In this document: positions 12,365 to 24,408 of the stretch, piece by piece
How the letters are laid out: every line of letters begins with the position of its first letter
Position numbering within the stretch: the stretch's first letter is position 1
NCBI GenBank assembly: GCA_002049455.2
Contig: KV918850.1
Location: 1 to 64,000 of the forward strand
DNA: 64,000 nucleotides
Source of the DNA: Porphyra umbilicalis
Lineage: Eukaryota > Rhodophyta > Bangiophyceae > Bangiales > Bangiaceae
Reading direction: 5' to 3'
The notes under the pieces: generated by a model
The model's input: the letters and a program-made list of their open reading frames with translations, nothing else
Database searches by the model: none
What the model was told of the DNA's origin: nothing
Made by a program: the position numbers and the translations under genes

Positions 12365-13609
12365 ATAGAGAGGCGACGTGCCTCGCTGCTTGGCATCTCG
12401 AGGAGCTGTCTCTAAGAAAACCCGCACTTCAGGAGCTTGCCCCGTCACTCGTTCTTCTCGTCACTTACGTGCTCACATATTGTGCAGCATCACAGCTCCA
12501 GATGTGGTTATGGCGCTGGTCCACATCTCCGGTTCTTGTCTTCGGGTATACATTACAGTACATTTTTTCTCCGGAACTCGAGCGTGGACACGGCACCAAG
12601 TGCGTCGGACCCATGCAGTCTGTCGCACCGTCGCACGACATCCGACCGGCGTGACAGCTCCTGGCCTGACAATAGTGAGCCTGACAGGTCAGCGACTGTT
12701 GGTGCCATCTGGGCTCTTGGCACCACACCTGGCCGTGGTAGGAAGCCTGGAAGACGACTCGTGCGCGTGCACCTGACCGCCACAGAGGGGCGCCAAGACC
12801 GCGTCGGTGTCGCCGCCGTGCCTGGACGCGAGGTGCCCACATTCTGAGATGTGTGACTGCCACAGTCTTTCTTGCATGCTGCATCCAACTGTTCTGCGTG
12901 GCAGCCACGCTCTGGTCACTTTTCCATAGGTTCAGGCCCTCGGAAAAGGCCCTGACCTGACCAAGTGGTGGCCCGTCCATGCCTCTGGGAGGTACTCGAG
13001 CGCGCTTTTGCGCGAAGCCCCCTGAGAAGAACATCGAGCGTCAGAGCACACGGCAGGAAACTCGCTGGCACGACAAGGCGCTCACGGTACCAACAAGAAG
13101 GGTTCCAGCAGCTTTGGCACCTGCCACAACCCGAAGGACAGGAGGTCACTCAGGCGGGGGCGGACAGACAGATACGGGAGGTTCTTGCAGTCCGCGCCGC
13201 GCAGGGGCCTGGGGCCGTCTCGGCTGTCTGTCGTCGCAACAGGACGGGCAGCCACTGGGGCGTTGAGTGACCCCACGTTCCTGGCACAAGCCTCGTTTCC
13301 CCATTCACAAGTCACATCAGCGCACATTCCCGTCGCGCGCCATGTTCGCGGCAGTCAGAGCGGCTGCGGGCCCACCCCTGGGCGCTGGGCCCGCCTCTGG
13401 GCGCTGCACCACCCGCTGGGCGCAAGGTCAGCCACCCATTTGGCGCTGTGTCACTCGCTGTGCGCTGCGCGCCACCCACTTGGCGCTGTGCCAATGGCTG
13501 GGCCATGTGCATTTCCCTGGGCCCCGTGCACATGTGCTCCCCGCAGGGCGCTGTGCCCCCCGCTAGGCGCTCCGTCTTGCGCTTCGCGCTCCGTCTCTCG
13601 CTGGTGCTC

Positions 13610-13930
13610 CGCCCCGCGCTGGGCGTGCCGTCCCCCGCAGGGCGTGCCGTCCCCCGCAGGTCGTGCCGTCCCCCGCCGGGCGTGCCGTCTCCCACCGGGC
13701 GTGCCGTCTCCTGCTGGTGCTTCGTCTTCCGCTGAGCATGCCGTCCCCCGCAGGGCGTGCCGTCTCCCGCCGGGCGTGCCGTCTCCCGCTCGTGCTCAGT
13801 CTCCCGCTGAGCGTGCCGTCCCCCGCAGGGCGTGCCGTCTCCCGCCGGGCCCGCCGTCTCCCGCTCGGCGTGCCGTCCCCGCTGGGCCTGCCGTCTCCTT
13901 CTGGGCGTGTCGTCTCTCGCTCGCCGTCGC
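13610..13930. repeat. Short tandem repeats (about 21 bp) upstream of an ORF
   Basis: Words such as GGGCGTGCCGTCCCCCGCAG recur almost continuously from about 13610 to 13930, ending right at the ATG at 13932. A looser version (GGGCGCTG-type words) extends back to about 13370. The unit length is close to a multiple of 3, so open frames run through the array and produce Pro/Arg/Ala-rich translations. I interpret those as repeat artefacts, not as an N-terminal extension of the downstream protein. Confidence 0.7.
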
Positions 13931-13931
13931 G

Positions 13932-15434
13932 ATGCCGTCCTGCGACGTGCGCACCGTCGCGGCAGACGTGCGCGCACGGTTGAAGGTGCTGTTGGGTGAG
14001 ACTGTTCTCACGGGCTCGTCTATCCGTCGGCTAGTGGACCTGCTGTCGTCCATCTCCGAGTACGCGTCGCAGAACAAGAGGATCAACGTGCACTTACACT
14101 TCACCGGCCACGACAAAGACGGCAACACGTTTTGGCTGCCCGTGCACGAGGACCAGCAGATGCTGGACAGCGCCGCGGGCAAAGTGATGGCCATGGTGTA
14201 CTGCTTTGCCGAGAGCGGCGACGCCATGAACCACGGTTCAGACGTGATCAACCCGCTGCTGAACTGCAGGACATCCGCTGGCGTAGCGTCACGGGCCGAA
14301 GGGGGGCTAGCTGGTGACAGCACCGTAGGGGCTGACGAGGCTCACCCACGAGCTGCTCTTTCTACGACCAACTCTCGGTCGCAGGTCTTGTCCGCGCCAG
14401 TTGGGACTTCTGGGCCGCATTTGATTGTGGCACTGGGGGCGGCGGCGCACGAGGACCCACCCGACAGCTCGTCGGGTGCTTGGGCTTCAACTCAACGTGG
14501 CGTGGGCGTCGGCCAGGATGGTGGTCACGGCGCAACGGGACGGAGTACTCAGCAAGTCGCAAGCGCCGACCAATTGCGGGCTGCTGCTGCTGTAGCGGGA
14601 GATGGCGGACACAGAAACGGTGCGGGTGACGACAGTGCCGACGGTCCCGATGCTGAAACCGACGGCGGTGACGGTAGCGCTGACGATGACGACTTCCTCA
14701 TGGAGAGTCGCTACCGGCACAGCCGGCGCCGGTCAAGGACGTTGAAGGCGCCTTTGACCACGCGCCGGCCATCCCTGGTGGTCCCGTCGGACGCTACCGT
14801 GGCGCAGGTGTTAGAGATGCTTGACAACAGCCGGCCCAAGCAGCACGCTCGGGCCGTCATCCCTCTAATGTCGGCGGCAATGAGGAGCTCGGCGGCGCGC
14901 ACCGTGCAGTCAATGCGTCTCACGCTGCCTTGGTGGCCGCGCAGGTCGACGCACGACGTCTGGGAGATGCCCGTCGTGGTCCGCAACTGCGTACTGGCGA
15001 AGCTCATCCCCGGGTACGAGGTGACCGAAGGGCAAGTCACGGTCACCCTGCCGCGGTGGCTGACTAAGCGGGACGACGTGCCAACCGAACGCGTGGCCAA
15101 CGTGCTTCTTCTGGCAGAGATGGAGCCTACCGCGATGGAGGCGCTTAAGACGTACATTCGGTCATTTAAGCCGCAGCCGCTGCACCAGGTCGCGCGGACC
15201 GCTCCCCCGGTGGCAAGCCTCGCGTCCGTGGCGAATCTTCGAGCGGTCGCCAGGGTGCCGCCTACACCGGGGGAGCAGGCAATGCGGCTAGTGTTGAAAC
15301 GCAGTGGGGATAGGGGATGGGGGACCACGGTGAAGTGGTTGAGTGGCTTGAGCTTGTGTGTATGTGTGCGAACGTGCTTTGTTGGTTGTCTCTCCAAAGC
15401 GCCCCTCTTCCCATCAAGGGCACTCCTCAAGTAG
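13932..15434 (+). CDS. Hypothetical protein with acidic middle region
   Basis: I chose the ATG at 13932 because everything upstream in frame is tandem-repeat DNA; it gives about 500 residues. The first about 110 residues look globular (RTVAADVRARLKVLLG, then LHFTGHDKDGNTFWLPV). A Gly/Asp-rich disordered stretch follows, ending in an acidic run and a basic SRRRSRTLK segment. A second globular region (about residues 280-430) contains SLVVPSDATVAQVLEMLD and LAKLIPGYEV. The last about 35 residues are Cys-rich and unlike the rest, so the true C-terminus may be reached by splicing: GT sites at about 15330-15360 precede a strong acceptor (TTTTTACAG) near 15795, but I found no pairing that keeps frame with the next ORF. 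I do not recognise the family. The repeats, the tRNA-like sequence and the transposon-like neighbour suggest a transposon gene. Confidence 0.5.
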   Translation: MPSCDVRTVAADVRARLKVLLGETVLTGSSIRRLVDLLSSISEYASQNKRINVHLHFTGHDKDGNTFWLPVHEDQQMLDSAAGKVMAMVYCFAESGDAMNHGSDVINPLLNCRTSAGVASRAEGGLAGDSTVGADEAHPRAALSTTNSRSQVLSAPVGTSGPHLIVALGAAAHEDPPDSSSGAWASTQRGVGVGQDGGHGATGRSTQQVASADQLRAAAAVAGDGGHRNGAGDDSADGPDAETDGGDGSADDDDFLMESRYRHSRRRSRTLKAPLTTRRPSLVVPSDATVAQVLEMLDNSRPKQHARAVIPLMSAAMRSSAARTVQSMRLTLPWWPRRSTHDVWEMPVVVRNCVLAKLIPGYEVTEGQVTVTLPRWLTKRDDVPTERVANVLLLAEMEPTAMEALKTYIRSFKPQPLHQVARTAPPVASLASVANLRAVARVPPTPGEQAMRLVLKRSGDRGWGTTVKWLSGLSLCVCVRTCFVGCLSKAPLFPSRALLK

Positions 15435-15679
15435 TCCAAGCCGGAGCACTCAAGCCCACCACGCAGCCCAAGCAGCTCGCCCGCGCACGCGCCCGCCCAC
15501 ACTCTAAATCAAAACGCTCACCAAATCAAAGCATCAGGGATCAAAGCAAAGCCCACGCAAATCAAAGCATCAGAAGCGCAAGAACAAAAAATATGAAATC
15601 GCAAAAATTTCACTCAAAATCGCACGGGTACAAATGTCGAATGCACCAGCGGTCACCAAACCGCGAGGAAGTCGCATGG

Positions 15680-15770
15680 GTAGCCTAGTGGGAAGTAGGC
15701 ACCCACTCGCATTAGGAGTGACCTTCGGGTCGCGTCCGGGAGTCGGGGGTTCGAACCCTGTCAATACCTG
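15680..15770 (+). other. tRNA-like sequence with A and B boxes (possible SINE head)
   Basis: A box-A-like word (TAGCCTAGTGG, 15681-15691) and a box-B-like word (GGTTCGAACCC, about 15748-15758) lie 67 bases apart, start to start. Between them CACTC and GAGTG (15704-15708 and 15716-15720) enclose a 7-base loop, and GACC/GGTC forms a variable-arm-like hairpin, as in Leu- or Ser-type tRNAs. The acceptor ends do not pair over seven bases and loop position 33 is C rather than T, so a working tRNA is unlikely. A tRNA-derived SINE promoter or decayed tRNA gene fits better. It sits just upstream of a strong splice-acceptor-like site and of the ORF at 15822. Confidence 0.45.
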
Positions 15771-15821
15771 GTTTCTTGAATTTTGCTTTTTACAGCAGGA
15801 GGGCTTACAGCGGCCTTGAGC

Positions 15822-17687
15822 ATGACGTTCCAACAGCTAGCAGATCCACGGCGGCCTAACTCGGCCTTTAACGCCACCCCATTTCGTCCAAGCAACTGGG
15901 TGGCCACCGGTTCCAACCCTCCGACTCACCACCACTCCCGCATGCCACTACCTCCGTTTCCGGGTGCCTCTCATGCTCCACCGACTGGCTCGACCGGCGC
16001 CTCCGAGCGCGGTGCCAATGCCGTATCATCCGGGGGTACTGCAGGCGCTAGCGCGGCGGCATTTGACTCGCAGAGCGTCAAGGACGCTCTCTTGGCCGCT
16101 CAGCGCGTCATAGAGTCATGCGCGCCGCCAAGCAGCCCCGAACGGAGCGCTCGGCCGAGCGCGACAAGTAGACCAGCCACTTCCGCGACGGGGGCATCCC
16201 GCAACATGCAAGCCCGTCCTGCTGCACGACGCCCGGCTGCTGCTGCTTCACCTACAACAACCCCGCTGAGCTCAGCAATCGACGCTCAACACGTGGCGTC
16301 GTCTGCTACTACTCCGGCGACGCCACCAGCTTCTGCACAGGGTGCAATGGCAGCTTGTTCGCCTTCTGCAGTCGCACGGGCCGCTCCGTTGGGTGCGTCT
16401 CCTCAACCGGCGGCCTCTGCTCCTGCTACGGCCTCTCCAAGAACGGTCGCACGTGTTGCCCCTCGTCCGTCGCTTGGCACACCTGGTGGTGCGCCGCCAG
16501 TGCGCACAAGGTGTGCTCCGCCTCGACCGGCGTCTCGACCGGCGTCTCCTGGCCGTCGTCGGCCACGGCCTACACCAACCGCTGGTAGTCAACCTCCGTT
16601 GGGAGCCTCTCCGGCGTCTCGGAGCACATCTCCTTTACGCACGGATGGTCAGACTGTTGGACGTCCGGGCCATCCTCTGCGGACACCACCGCCGGATGCA
16701 TATCCTCTGGACGAGCCCGCTGCCTTGCACTCATTCGCGCGCGCTTCATCCCCGCGGCGAACAATTTCTTGGGCAGACGAGGGTGGGACACCGGTGGCTG
16801 GTGGGCGGCGTAGTGATTCGGCGCCACCTCGCGTTGAAGGGCAAGATGGCGATGCAAGAGAGCCCAAGGACGGGGACGGCGTCACCGTCAAACGTCCGCT
16901 GGCAGCCCCAGCGGTGCAACTTGTGGCTGGTGGCTCTTCGGGCCAGCGCGCGCGGCTTCGACTGGGACGGCAACCATTTGGGTCCGACAGAGCTTTGGCG
17001 CAGATGCAAGCTGCTGTGGCTTCCACTGGCGCTGGCGGCATGCACTTGCGGTCGGCGGCAGCACCTCGTGCTGCGGATGGGGAGCCTTCCCTAGCTGGGG
17101 TTGGTGCCGCGGCGGCCGCGCCGCCGCCCGTCTCGGCGGCGTTGCGGGAACCAACAACCTCACTGGAGTTGACAACCCCGAGCTCATCATCAGCCCTCCC
17201 TCTTCTGCAGTTGCCGTCACCTGGAGGCGCTTCCAATGACGGGCACGATGCGCAGGCGGCCAACCACCCAAGAAAACCAACGGCTACGACCACGGCCTCT
17301 GCAAAAGATCCATCAACGCTCACCGTCACGCGTTCGGTTGGCAAGCGCGTTGCTAAGACCGCGGCAGTGGCCGCGGCTGCTGAAGAAGAGGAGCCTGGGA
17401 CGCTGCCCAAGAAGCGTCGGGTCGGCATGCGCTCCACCGCGGCGCGTCCGCCCGTCATGCCGAAGCCGAAGCCGACGGGAGAGGCGAAGCCGCCCTCGAC
17501 ACGCCCGTCTGTGAAGGCGGCGCCGGACAACTCTCCATGCAAACTGTACGTCGATGGCGGTCGGCTGGTAGCGGTGGGAAGGCTATTGAAGTCACGGCGA
17601 GTTCTGCATGGGAGAGCGGTGGATGCTGATCTAGTTGTGGTTTGTGTGCTGAGTGTGAGGGCCGGCATGCACTCGTACCCGTACTAG
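15822..17687 (+). CDS. Low-complexity nuclear-type protein with a DUF8039-like C-terminal segment
   Basis: ATG 15822 opens about 620 residues. Most of the protein is Ala/Pro/Ser/Thr/Arg-rich and probably disordered. A basic, nuclear-localisation-like motif (LPKKRRVG) lies near residue 538. The last about 60 residues are different and ordered: SPCKLYVDGGRLVAVGRL, then VLHGRAVDADLVVVCVLSV. The pattern of a small beta domain with VAxG, LHG and VxV resembles DUF8039, a domain I associate with plant EnSpm/CACTA-linked and Ulp1-linked transposon proteins. That assignment is from memory of the pattern and is tentative. TTTTTACAG just upstream could be the acceptor of a 5' UTR intron. The minus-strand ORFs across this stretch look like composition shadows. 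Confidence 0.5.
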   Translation: MTFQQLADPRRPNSAFNATPFRPSNWVATGSNPPTHHHSRMPLPPFPGASHAPPTGSTGASERGANAVSSGGTAGASAAAFDSQSVKDALLAAQRVIESCAPPSSPERSARPSATSRPATSATGASRNMQARPAARRPAAAASPTTTPLSSAIDAQHVASSATTPATPPASAQGAMAACSPSAVARAAPLGASPQPAASAPATASPRTVARVAPRPSLGTPGGAPPVRTRCAPPRPASRPASPGRRRPRPTPTAGSQPPLGASPASRSTSPLRTDGQTVGRPGHPLRTPPPDAYPLDEPAALHSFARASSPRRTISWADEGGTPVAGGRRSDSAPPRVEGQDGDAREPKDGDGVTVKRPLAAPAVQLVAGGSSGQRARLRLGRQPFGSDRALAQMQAAVASTGAGGMHLRSAAAPRAADGEPSLAGVGAAAAAPPPVSAALREPTTSLELTTPSSSSALPLLQLPSPGGASNDGHDAQAANHPRKPTATTTASAKDPSTLTVTRSVGKRVAKTAAVAAAAEEEEPGTLPKKRRVGMRSTAARPPVMPKPKPTGEAKPPSTRPSVKAAPDNSPCKLYVDGGRLVAVGRLLKSRRVLHGRAVDADLVVVCVLSVRAGMHSYPY

Positions 17688-20339
17688 ACTCGGTTCCCGC
17701 CGCCTTTTCAGCAGCGGTCGAAGCTGAGGATGGCCGACGTGTTGCAGACATTGATTGTGTGGTCGCGCGCTCTTGTCTAGGCTGTTTATCTGCCCCTGTA
17801 TAGTCTCTCTTGCGTATTCTGTGCAAGAGTTGTACATGTCGCGTGTCACAATGCTTTTTATGACACCTGGTTTGTTATCGTGCTGCCCCGAAAACCTCGG
17901 TCATTCCGTCGCTGTGCGTCTCGCTCGTCCCACCGTCCTACCCCTGCCCCGCACTCAGCACTTGCGCCACTGCCACTGCCACCAGCTCCGCCGCTGACCA
18001 CGTAGCTGCCGCCCCTACCGGTGGCGAGCGCCGCCACATCGGGCAGCTCCAGCGGCCTTGGCCAGTGGTTGGGGGGGCGGGCAACGTCGCGAAGACGGAG
18101 GCAAGCACACTGCGGCCAAAGAACGAAGGGGTCCGACTGGGCGATAGCAACAGCACTTAGCTCAGACGCTTGCAGGGGGGGGGAGGCGGACAAAACAGCA
18201 GGCGGCAAGAACCTGGTGGCGAAGGAGCAGGAGGGAACGGTGAAGGCAGGAGGCCGTGGCACGGGGGATCGCGGTCGCCAAGGCGTCGACACGGGCACGT
18301 GGCAGCTGCGATGCATGCTCAGGGATCGCTGCGGTGGCGGCGGCGCGCGGTCTGGAGTGTCGTGACGGGGGGCAGAGTGGCCACAAGCTAAATGACCCAC
18401 CCACCGTGACGCGCTCCCAGGGGTCCGAAGCTCTGTTAGGAACGTGGCCGCGCTCGCTGTTGACTGGACGACCTCGCGCAGGACACGGCGCTGGAAAATC
18501 GCCCGCTCCCTTGGATCCACCCCATCAAATTCAGAAAACTGATGCAATCCCGATCCGATCCGATTTCAAGTACCACCGAGAGCTGATATCGTGCCAGTTT
18601 TGATAGGCTTTTGCGATGCGGGTCTGTTCCAGGCGGACCTGATGGCACTCCAATTCTGGTCGTTCCGCCAAAAGCTGGGTCACATGAAGGTGCGAGAACA
18701 GCCAGCGTCTGTTCATGACCCAGGCTCCCCTCCACTCAGAGAGCGGTCGAAGTCAGGCTCACGCTTGCAGAGCGCGCCCTCCCCCCCACGTCCCGACGCG
18801 CTGAAGACTGAGCCGGTTCCACTTCTGTAAAAACGCGGCCACGCTTGCGCCCTGCGGCATCCCCAAATCTCATAAGCACGCGCTGAATACAAGATTGTTC
18901 TGCGCACGGCGAGGGGGGATCTCCTCGCTGTCGGACCGCCACACTCACGTCCAACAGTATCGAAGCACAGGCGAGCGCGTGGCCAATGCAGCCTGACAGA
19001 AGTCTGTGCATGCATCGGCGACTTGTCAGACACTCTGAAACGACAGATGCCGAACACAGTCACCAGTCTGGCCCTATTAATTAAAATGTCGAACGTACCT
19101 CCTGCGAAAGGAACGGTCGTCCCACAAACGCGGCCGCTCTGCGACGGCGCTCTTGGTGATGAGGCATGCATGCCATTTATGGGTCTCACGACAGCGCCAT
19201 CGTGCTTGGATGAAGGTACTCTATCCATATCATGAAAAACATTTATGCGCCATCAAGCGATAACATGTGTATTTTTGATTGAGTAAAACTTCTGACTGCT
19301 TGAAATCCCACTCGGCAGGAATCCGCCTCTGAGAGGCATATTCCAACCCCATCTTGGGAAATCGGGTGGTTGTCGACACTGGTCAGTCCTGTTTGGAGTG
19401 CACGTCAAATCGTAAACGTTGGCAGCCGCCGATTGCTGCGGTCGCGACGAAGCTGGCCGCACTCACTCACAGGATGTGAGATCGGCCGCCTACCAGCAGT
19501 AGTGGCGCCACGAAGCAGACAGGGATGGGGGTCCGATGAAGCCCCCATCCGACAGTCAACCACTCCTGCCACGAACCTCCAAGATTACCGGCGTCGTCGG
19601 GACGCTCTCCGTCCTGCCCACTGGTGATGGCGCCAGTTGCCTGAGCACGCACGCATGTTGATGCGCCACCGGCAGTGAAGAGGTGAGGGGTCTTAGTGAT
19701 CCTTCCTAAGGCTTTACGCCAATGGACTCAGCGCGCACGCACGTTCATGCGACGCCGGTGGTGAAGGGGTGCATTAGGGGAGAGCGTACGGACAAGGATA
19801 GCGTTGCGCGATACGTGTTCTTTGGCCAGAGGAGCTCAGCGTGGGGCGCGATGAGGAACGACAACCATCTTTAGCTGTGTACAAGCTCTTGTCCGTCCAT
19901 CCCGGGGGTCTGTGTTCTCGCAGCGTCCCCCAAAAAACATGTGGCGCAAAAGGCGGGCCGCCCCAACCTGACACCCCACCACCCACCTCCTTTGTCACCC
20001 CACTACGCCCCAACTCACCGCTGGGCGGCTGCAAGCGTCTCGTGATTCTACAACTTGGCGGACCCCTCCCCTTACGCATCAACGGAAGCGTAATGCAAGA
20101 ACCTGCGCAACAGGCGGCGGCAAAACCTACCGCCAACACAAAAGGCACGATGCGCAGCCGATAACCCGCCCCCACCCCCCCACACCGACGTTCTCCCGAA
20201 CCATACAGGGGCGCCACTCCCGCCGCTGAGGGGCCTGGGAGTAGCAAAGTCGCTGCGACCGCGGTCGAGCGGTCCACTCACAGGTGGCGGGAGCGCCGGT
20301 GCCAAAGACGCCGGTGTAGATCAAAATGGCACCGGGAAC
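17688..20339. other. No gene recognised
   Basis: GC-rich mixed sequence with overlapping low-quality ORFs on both strands and no motif I can support. A loose direct repeat of about 100 bp (GCACGCACG...TGATGCG type words) lies around 19640-19770. Confidence 0.4.
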
Positions 20340-20379
20340 GACAGTGGGAGGCCGTGCGTAGGCGCGCACGACGTGGGTG

Positions 20380-21120
20380 GGCACGATGCTGGCGGGCATG
20401 AGGGGGGGGGACACGACGTCGGCGGGTACGACGATGGCGGGTGCGCCGTCAATAGGCACCACGGTGACGGGCACGTCGTAGGCGGAATCGACGGTGGGGT
20501 GCACGACGTCAACGTACCCGACGGTGAAGGGCCGGCACGACCATGCCAGCCACGGTGGTGCCGGCCACGGTGGTACCGGCCACGGTGGTGCCAACCACGG
20601 TTGTGCCAGCCACGGTGGTGACAGCGACGGTGGTGCCAGGAACAGTGGTGCGAGCCACGGTGGTGCCAGCCACGATTGTGCCGGCCACGGTTGTGCCGGC
20701 CATGGTGGTGCGGGCCACAGTGGTGCCGGCCACGGCGTACGCCAGAAAGGCATACGCGGGCACGGCGTCGGCGGACATGCCACAGGTGGGCCCGACGTCT
20801 GTGGGCACGACACAGGCGCGCACGAGGCAGGCACGCACGAGGAAGGCGCGCAAGAGGCAGGCGCCCACGTGGCAGATGAGCACGACGTGGGTGCGCACGA
20901 TCGCTAGATGCAAGACAGTGGGGGACACGACGGTGGGGGACACGACGGTAGGGGGCACGGCGGTGGGGGGCACGACAGTGGGGGGCATGACGGTGGGGGG
21001 CATGACGGTGGGGGGCATGACGGTGGGGGGCGTGATGGTGGGGGGCGTGACGGAAGGGGGCACGACGGTGGGGGGCACAACTGTCGGGGGCAAGGCGGTG
21101 GGGGGCACGACGGTGGCCGT
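20380..21120. repeat. GGTGG-rich minisatellite in the 5' part of the retrotransposon fossil
   Basis: Two linked arrays. At about 20540-20740 variants of CACGGTGGTGCCAGC repeat; at about 20915-21115 variants of GGGGGGCATGACGGT repeat. The units are near multiples of 3, so several frames on both strands stay open through the arrays, giving (TVVPA)n-, (TTVGG)n- and His/Arg-rich translations. The array ends just before the conserved linker upstream of the reverse transcriptase, where a protease domain would normally lie in this family. Confidence 0.85.
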
Positions 21121-24100
21121 TTCTTTGGGACCAGACGTGGTGAGTGAAGGTAACCAATACGGGGAATACGAGTAAGCGACTCCCCAAGGGCATGGTCATG
21201 GGGCATATGTCGGCCTACTCCGGTACGGTAGCCGCCATATCCCGAGAGGACTGGGCTGCACTCAGCCCCAGCCCGACCACCGCGCCCGACGCGATGGACC
21301 CCGTGGAGGAGCCCCACGTTCATACTTCGAACGTGCCCGAGGGGCTGCGGCCTCAAGTGCTCGCCCTACTGGAGAAGCACCGAGCCCTCTGGAGTGGGCA
21401 CTTGGGCTCCATCAAGGCCACGGGGCACCGGATCGAGTTGAAGCCGGGCCCCAAGCCCGTCCGGCTCAACCCCTACCGGATGGGTCCCCGAACTAGGGAA
21501 CTCATCAAGGCCCAAGTCGACCGAATGCTCAAGCTCGAAGTTGTATAGCCCAGCCAGAGTGAATGGGCCAGCCCGGTGGTACTGATCCCGAAGTCCGACG
21601 GGATTTCCCGGTTCTGCATCGACTATCGGCAGTTGAACGGGCGCACAGTACGCGACTCGTATTCACTACCCCGGATAGACGACTGCCTCGACTCCTTAGG
21701 GGATGCACAGTTCTTCTCCACGTTGGACTGCAACGCGGGGTACTGGCAGATCCCCCTAGCCGAGGGGGATAAGCCGAAGACGGCATTCACTTGCCACTGT
21801 GGGACGTTTCAGAGTACGTGTCTTCCGTTTGGCCTGTGCAATGCCCCTGCCACTTTCCAGCGGGCTATTGACATGATCCTATCCGGAGTCAAGTGGCAGA
21901 ATGTGCTCGTCAACTTAGACGACCTCATCATCTTCTCCGCCGATACCGAGTCGCACCTGTCCCACTTGGACACGGTGCTCACTTTACTCGGGAGGCACGT
22001 GGTCACCCTCAAGGCACAGAAGTGCCACCTCTTTACTAACGAGGTGGAGTTCCTTGGCCATGTAGTACGGCCAGGACACTTGAGTGTGAACGAGAAGAAC
22101 CTCAAGGCCATCAAGAAGGCCAGCTTCCCCCAGACCCAAACCCAACTCAGGAGTTTTTTGGGGATGTGTAATGTCTACCGTCGGTTCACGCTAGACTTCG
22201 CTAAGACCGCGAAGCCGCTGAACAACTTGAACAGCGTGAAGCTTCCGAAGCGGTTGAGTCCCCCTACCCCGAAGGAACAGAACGCGTTCGACAAACTACG
22301 CGAGCAGCTATTCCACCCGCCCATCCTTGCGATACCGCACAAGGAGGGGAAGCACATCATCGATGTGGACGCTAGCTACGACCAGCTAGGTTGCTGCATA
22401 CTACAGCAGCAACCCGATGGCAAGTACCTGCCCGTAGGCTACTTCAGTAAGGGCCTACTGCCGGCAGAGAAGAACTACACCGTCACCGAGATTGAGGGAC
22501 TAGGTGTGGTGTGGGCGGTCGGTTTACTAAGACCGTACATCGAAGGCACCAAGTTCCTCATCCGGTGTGACCACAAGCCACTGAAGTGGATACTAACCAC
22601 GACGGCCTGCACCAACAATCGACTGAATCGTTGGCGCATCCTCCTCTCGGAGCTCGACTATGATGTGGAATACAAGCTCGGCCCCCAACATGCGGTGGCC
22701 GACGCTCTGTCCCGCATCCCGACTGAGGGACTGGACATGGGACCCATCGCCCAGGAGATCCCCACAGTCGGGGTGACCACTCATTCGGGGGCGGTACTCG
22801 ACCCCCGACTCCCCGAGAACAAGGAGACTGCCCGCATACCCCTGGGCGAACTAGTCCAGAAGCAGGCGACAGACGAGTTCTGTCAGGGGGTCAAGAAGTT
22901 ACTTGACACCCCCACGCCCACGCCCTTCTACGAGAACGCAGACGGGTTGTTGTGCCGTCGCGGACACCGCGAGGGGACCCAGCAGGTACTGGTCCCCCAG
23001 TCCCTAGTCCAGGGCGTATTACGGGCGGAGCACTCCTCCCCCTTGGCTGCGCATCCAGGTGGGACGCGCGTGTACCAGACCCTGCGCGACCAATACTACT
23101 GGCCCTCGCTGGAGATGGATGTGTTCGGGTGGGTGGCAGCTTGCCCCACCTGTGCAAAGAACCAGCTCATGGGTACGCAGGGTGAAGCGTTTATGAGGTT
23201 GTTCCCCGCGTCGGAACCCTTCGCAGCCCTGGCCATTGACTTACTTGGCCCCCTGCCCAGGACCCCCGAAGGATATGAGTATATCCTCGTCATTTGTGAC
23301 CGATTTACTAAGGTCACTCGGGCGGTCCCGCTTCGAGACATCACGGCTCTGGATGCTCTCAGCGCATTCCTCGACACGTGGGTTGCTAGCTACGGGATCC
23401 CCGATTCAATTCTATTGGATAACGGACCCCAATTCGCTGCCGTACTCTGGCAAGGGGTGCTCAAGACCCTGGGTATTGAAACTAACTATGCCACCCCTTA
23501 CAACCCACAAACTAATGGGCAGGTCGAACGGTTTAATAAGACCTTAGTTAAGCAACTACGACACTACGTAAGTAACCACGTAGTTACGTGCATAGTAGCA
23601 CCGGGCAGATCCCTTTTGCGTTCGTAAGCCCCCGACGGCTTACTCCCGTGGCACTCGAGAGACTTACAGCGGGTACCGACCCCGGGGAGATAATAACCCC
23701 CGGGCGAGCCAAGGAGAATTTCCTCCAGCGCCTTGACTCCCTTATCCCCCTAGTACGGGACATCATGGAAAAGGCACAGGCCCGGCACAAACGAGCCTTC
23801 GACAAGCGCGTGCAGACTCGCCGCGGAGCCCTCCAAGTTGGAGACTGGGTATTCGTGAAACCCCACGAGAACCAGGGGGGTAAACTCGACTTCAAGACAC
23901 TGGGACCCTACCAGTTCTTGAAGACCGACGGGCGTCGGCTTACCATCGAAAGTGACGATGGTATCCGTACCATCAATGGGAACCACGCCACCCGGGCCCC
24001 GGAACCACCCGAGGGGGACCCGGCGTGGGCGCGGGCACTGACCGCGTGGCGTGTCCCGTCCCTCCCCTCATCGGCCAGTAAAACGATTGAGGCTGTCTTC

Positions 24101-24408
24101 GACCGCTTTGTCGGACAGGGGTACGATGACCAGGAGCGACTCATGCTCAAGGTCAGGTGGTTCGGGTATGGACCCCGGGAGGACTTCTGGCACTATGTGG
24201 AGGACCTCCCGGCTGAGAAGGTCCGCCAGCACTGTGTGCGGCACCGGCTCACGATGAGAAGAAGGGTAAAATACAACTACAAACCCCCAGTACGGGGTAC
24301 CCCTCGCACACACCCCCGACAATAGATACAACCCAACTAGGGACAAGCACCATGGGGGCCGGGAAACGCATAACTGAGCGCCCCGGCGCCCCACTCACAC
24401 CGGGGTAC

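Noticed and set aside
15680-15770. Functional tRNA gene
   Set aside because: No 7-bp acceptor stem, an atypical loop base before the anticodon and a weak T-stem.
16649-17668. 340-codon minus-strand ORF opposite the DUF8039-like gene
   Set aside because: Composition mirrors the plus-strand gene and has no recognisable motif; treated as a shadow.
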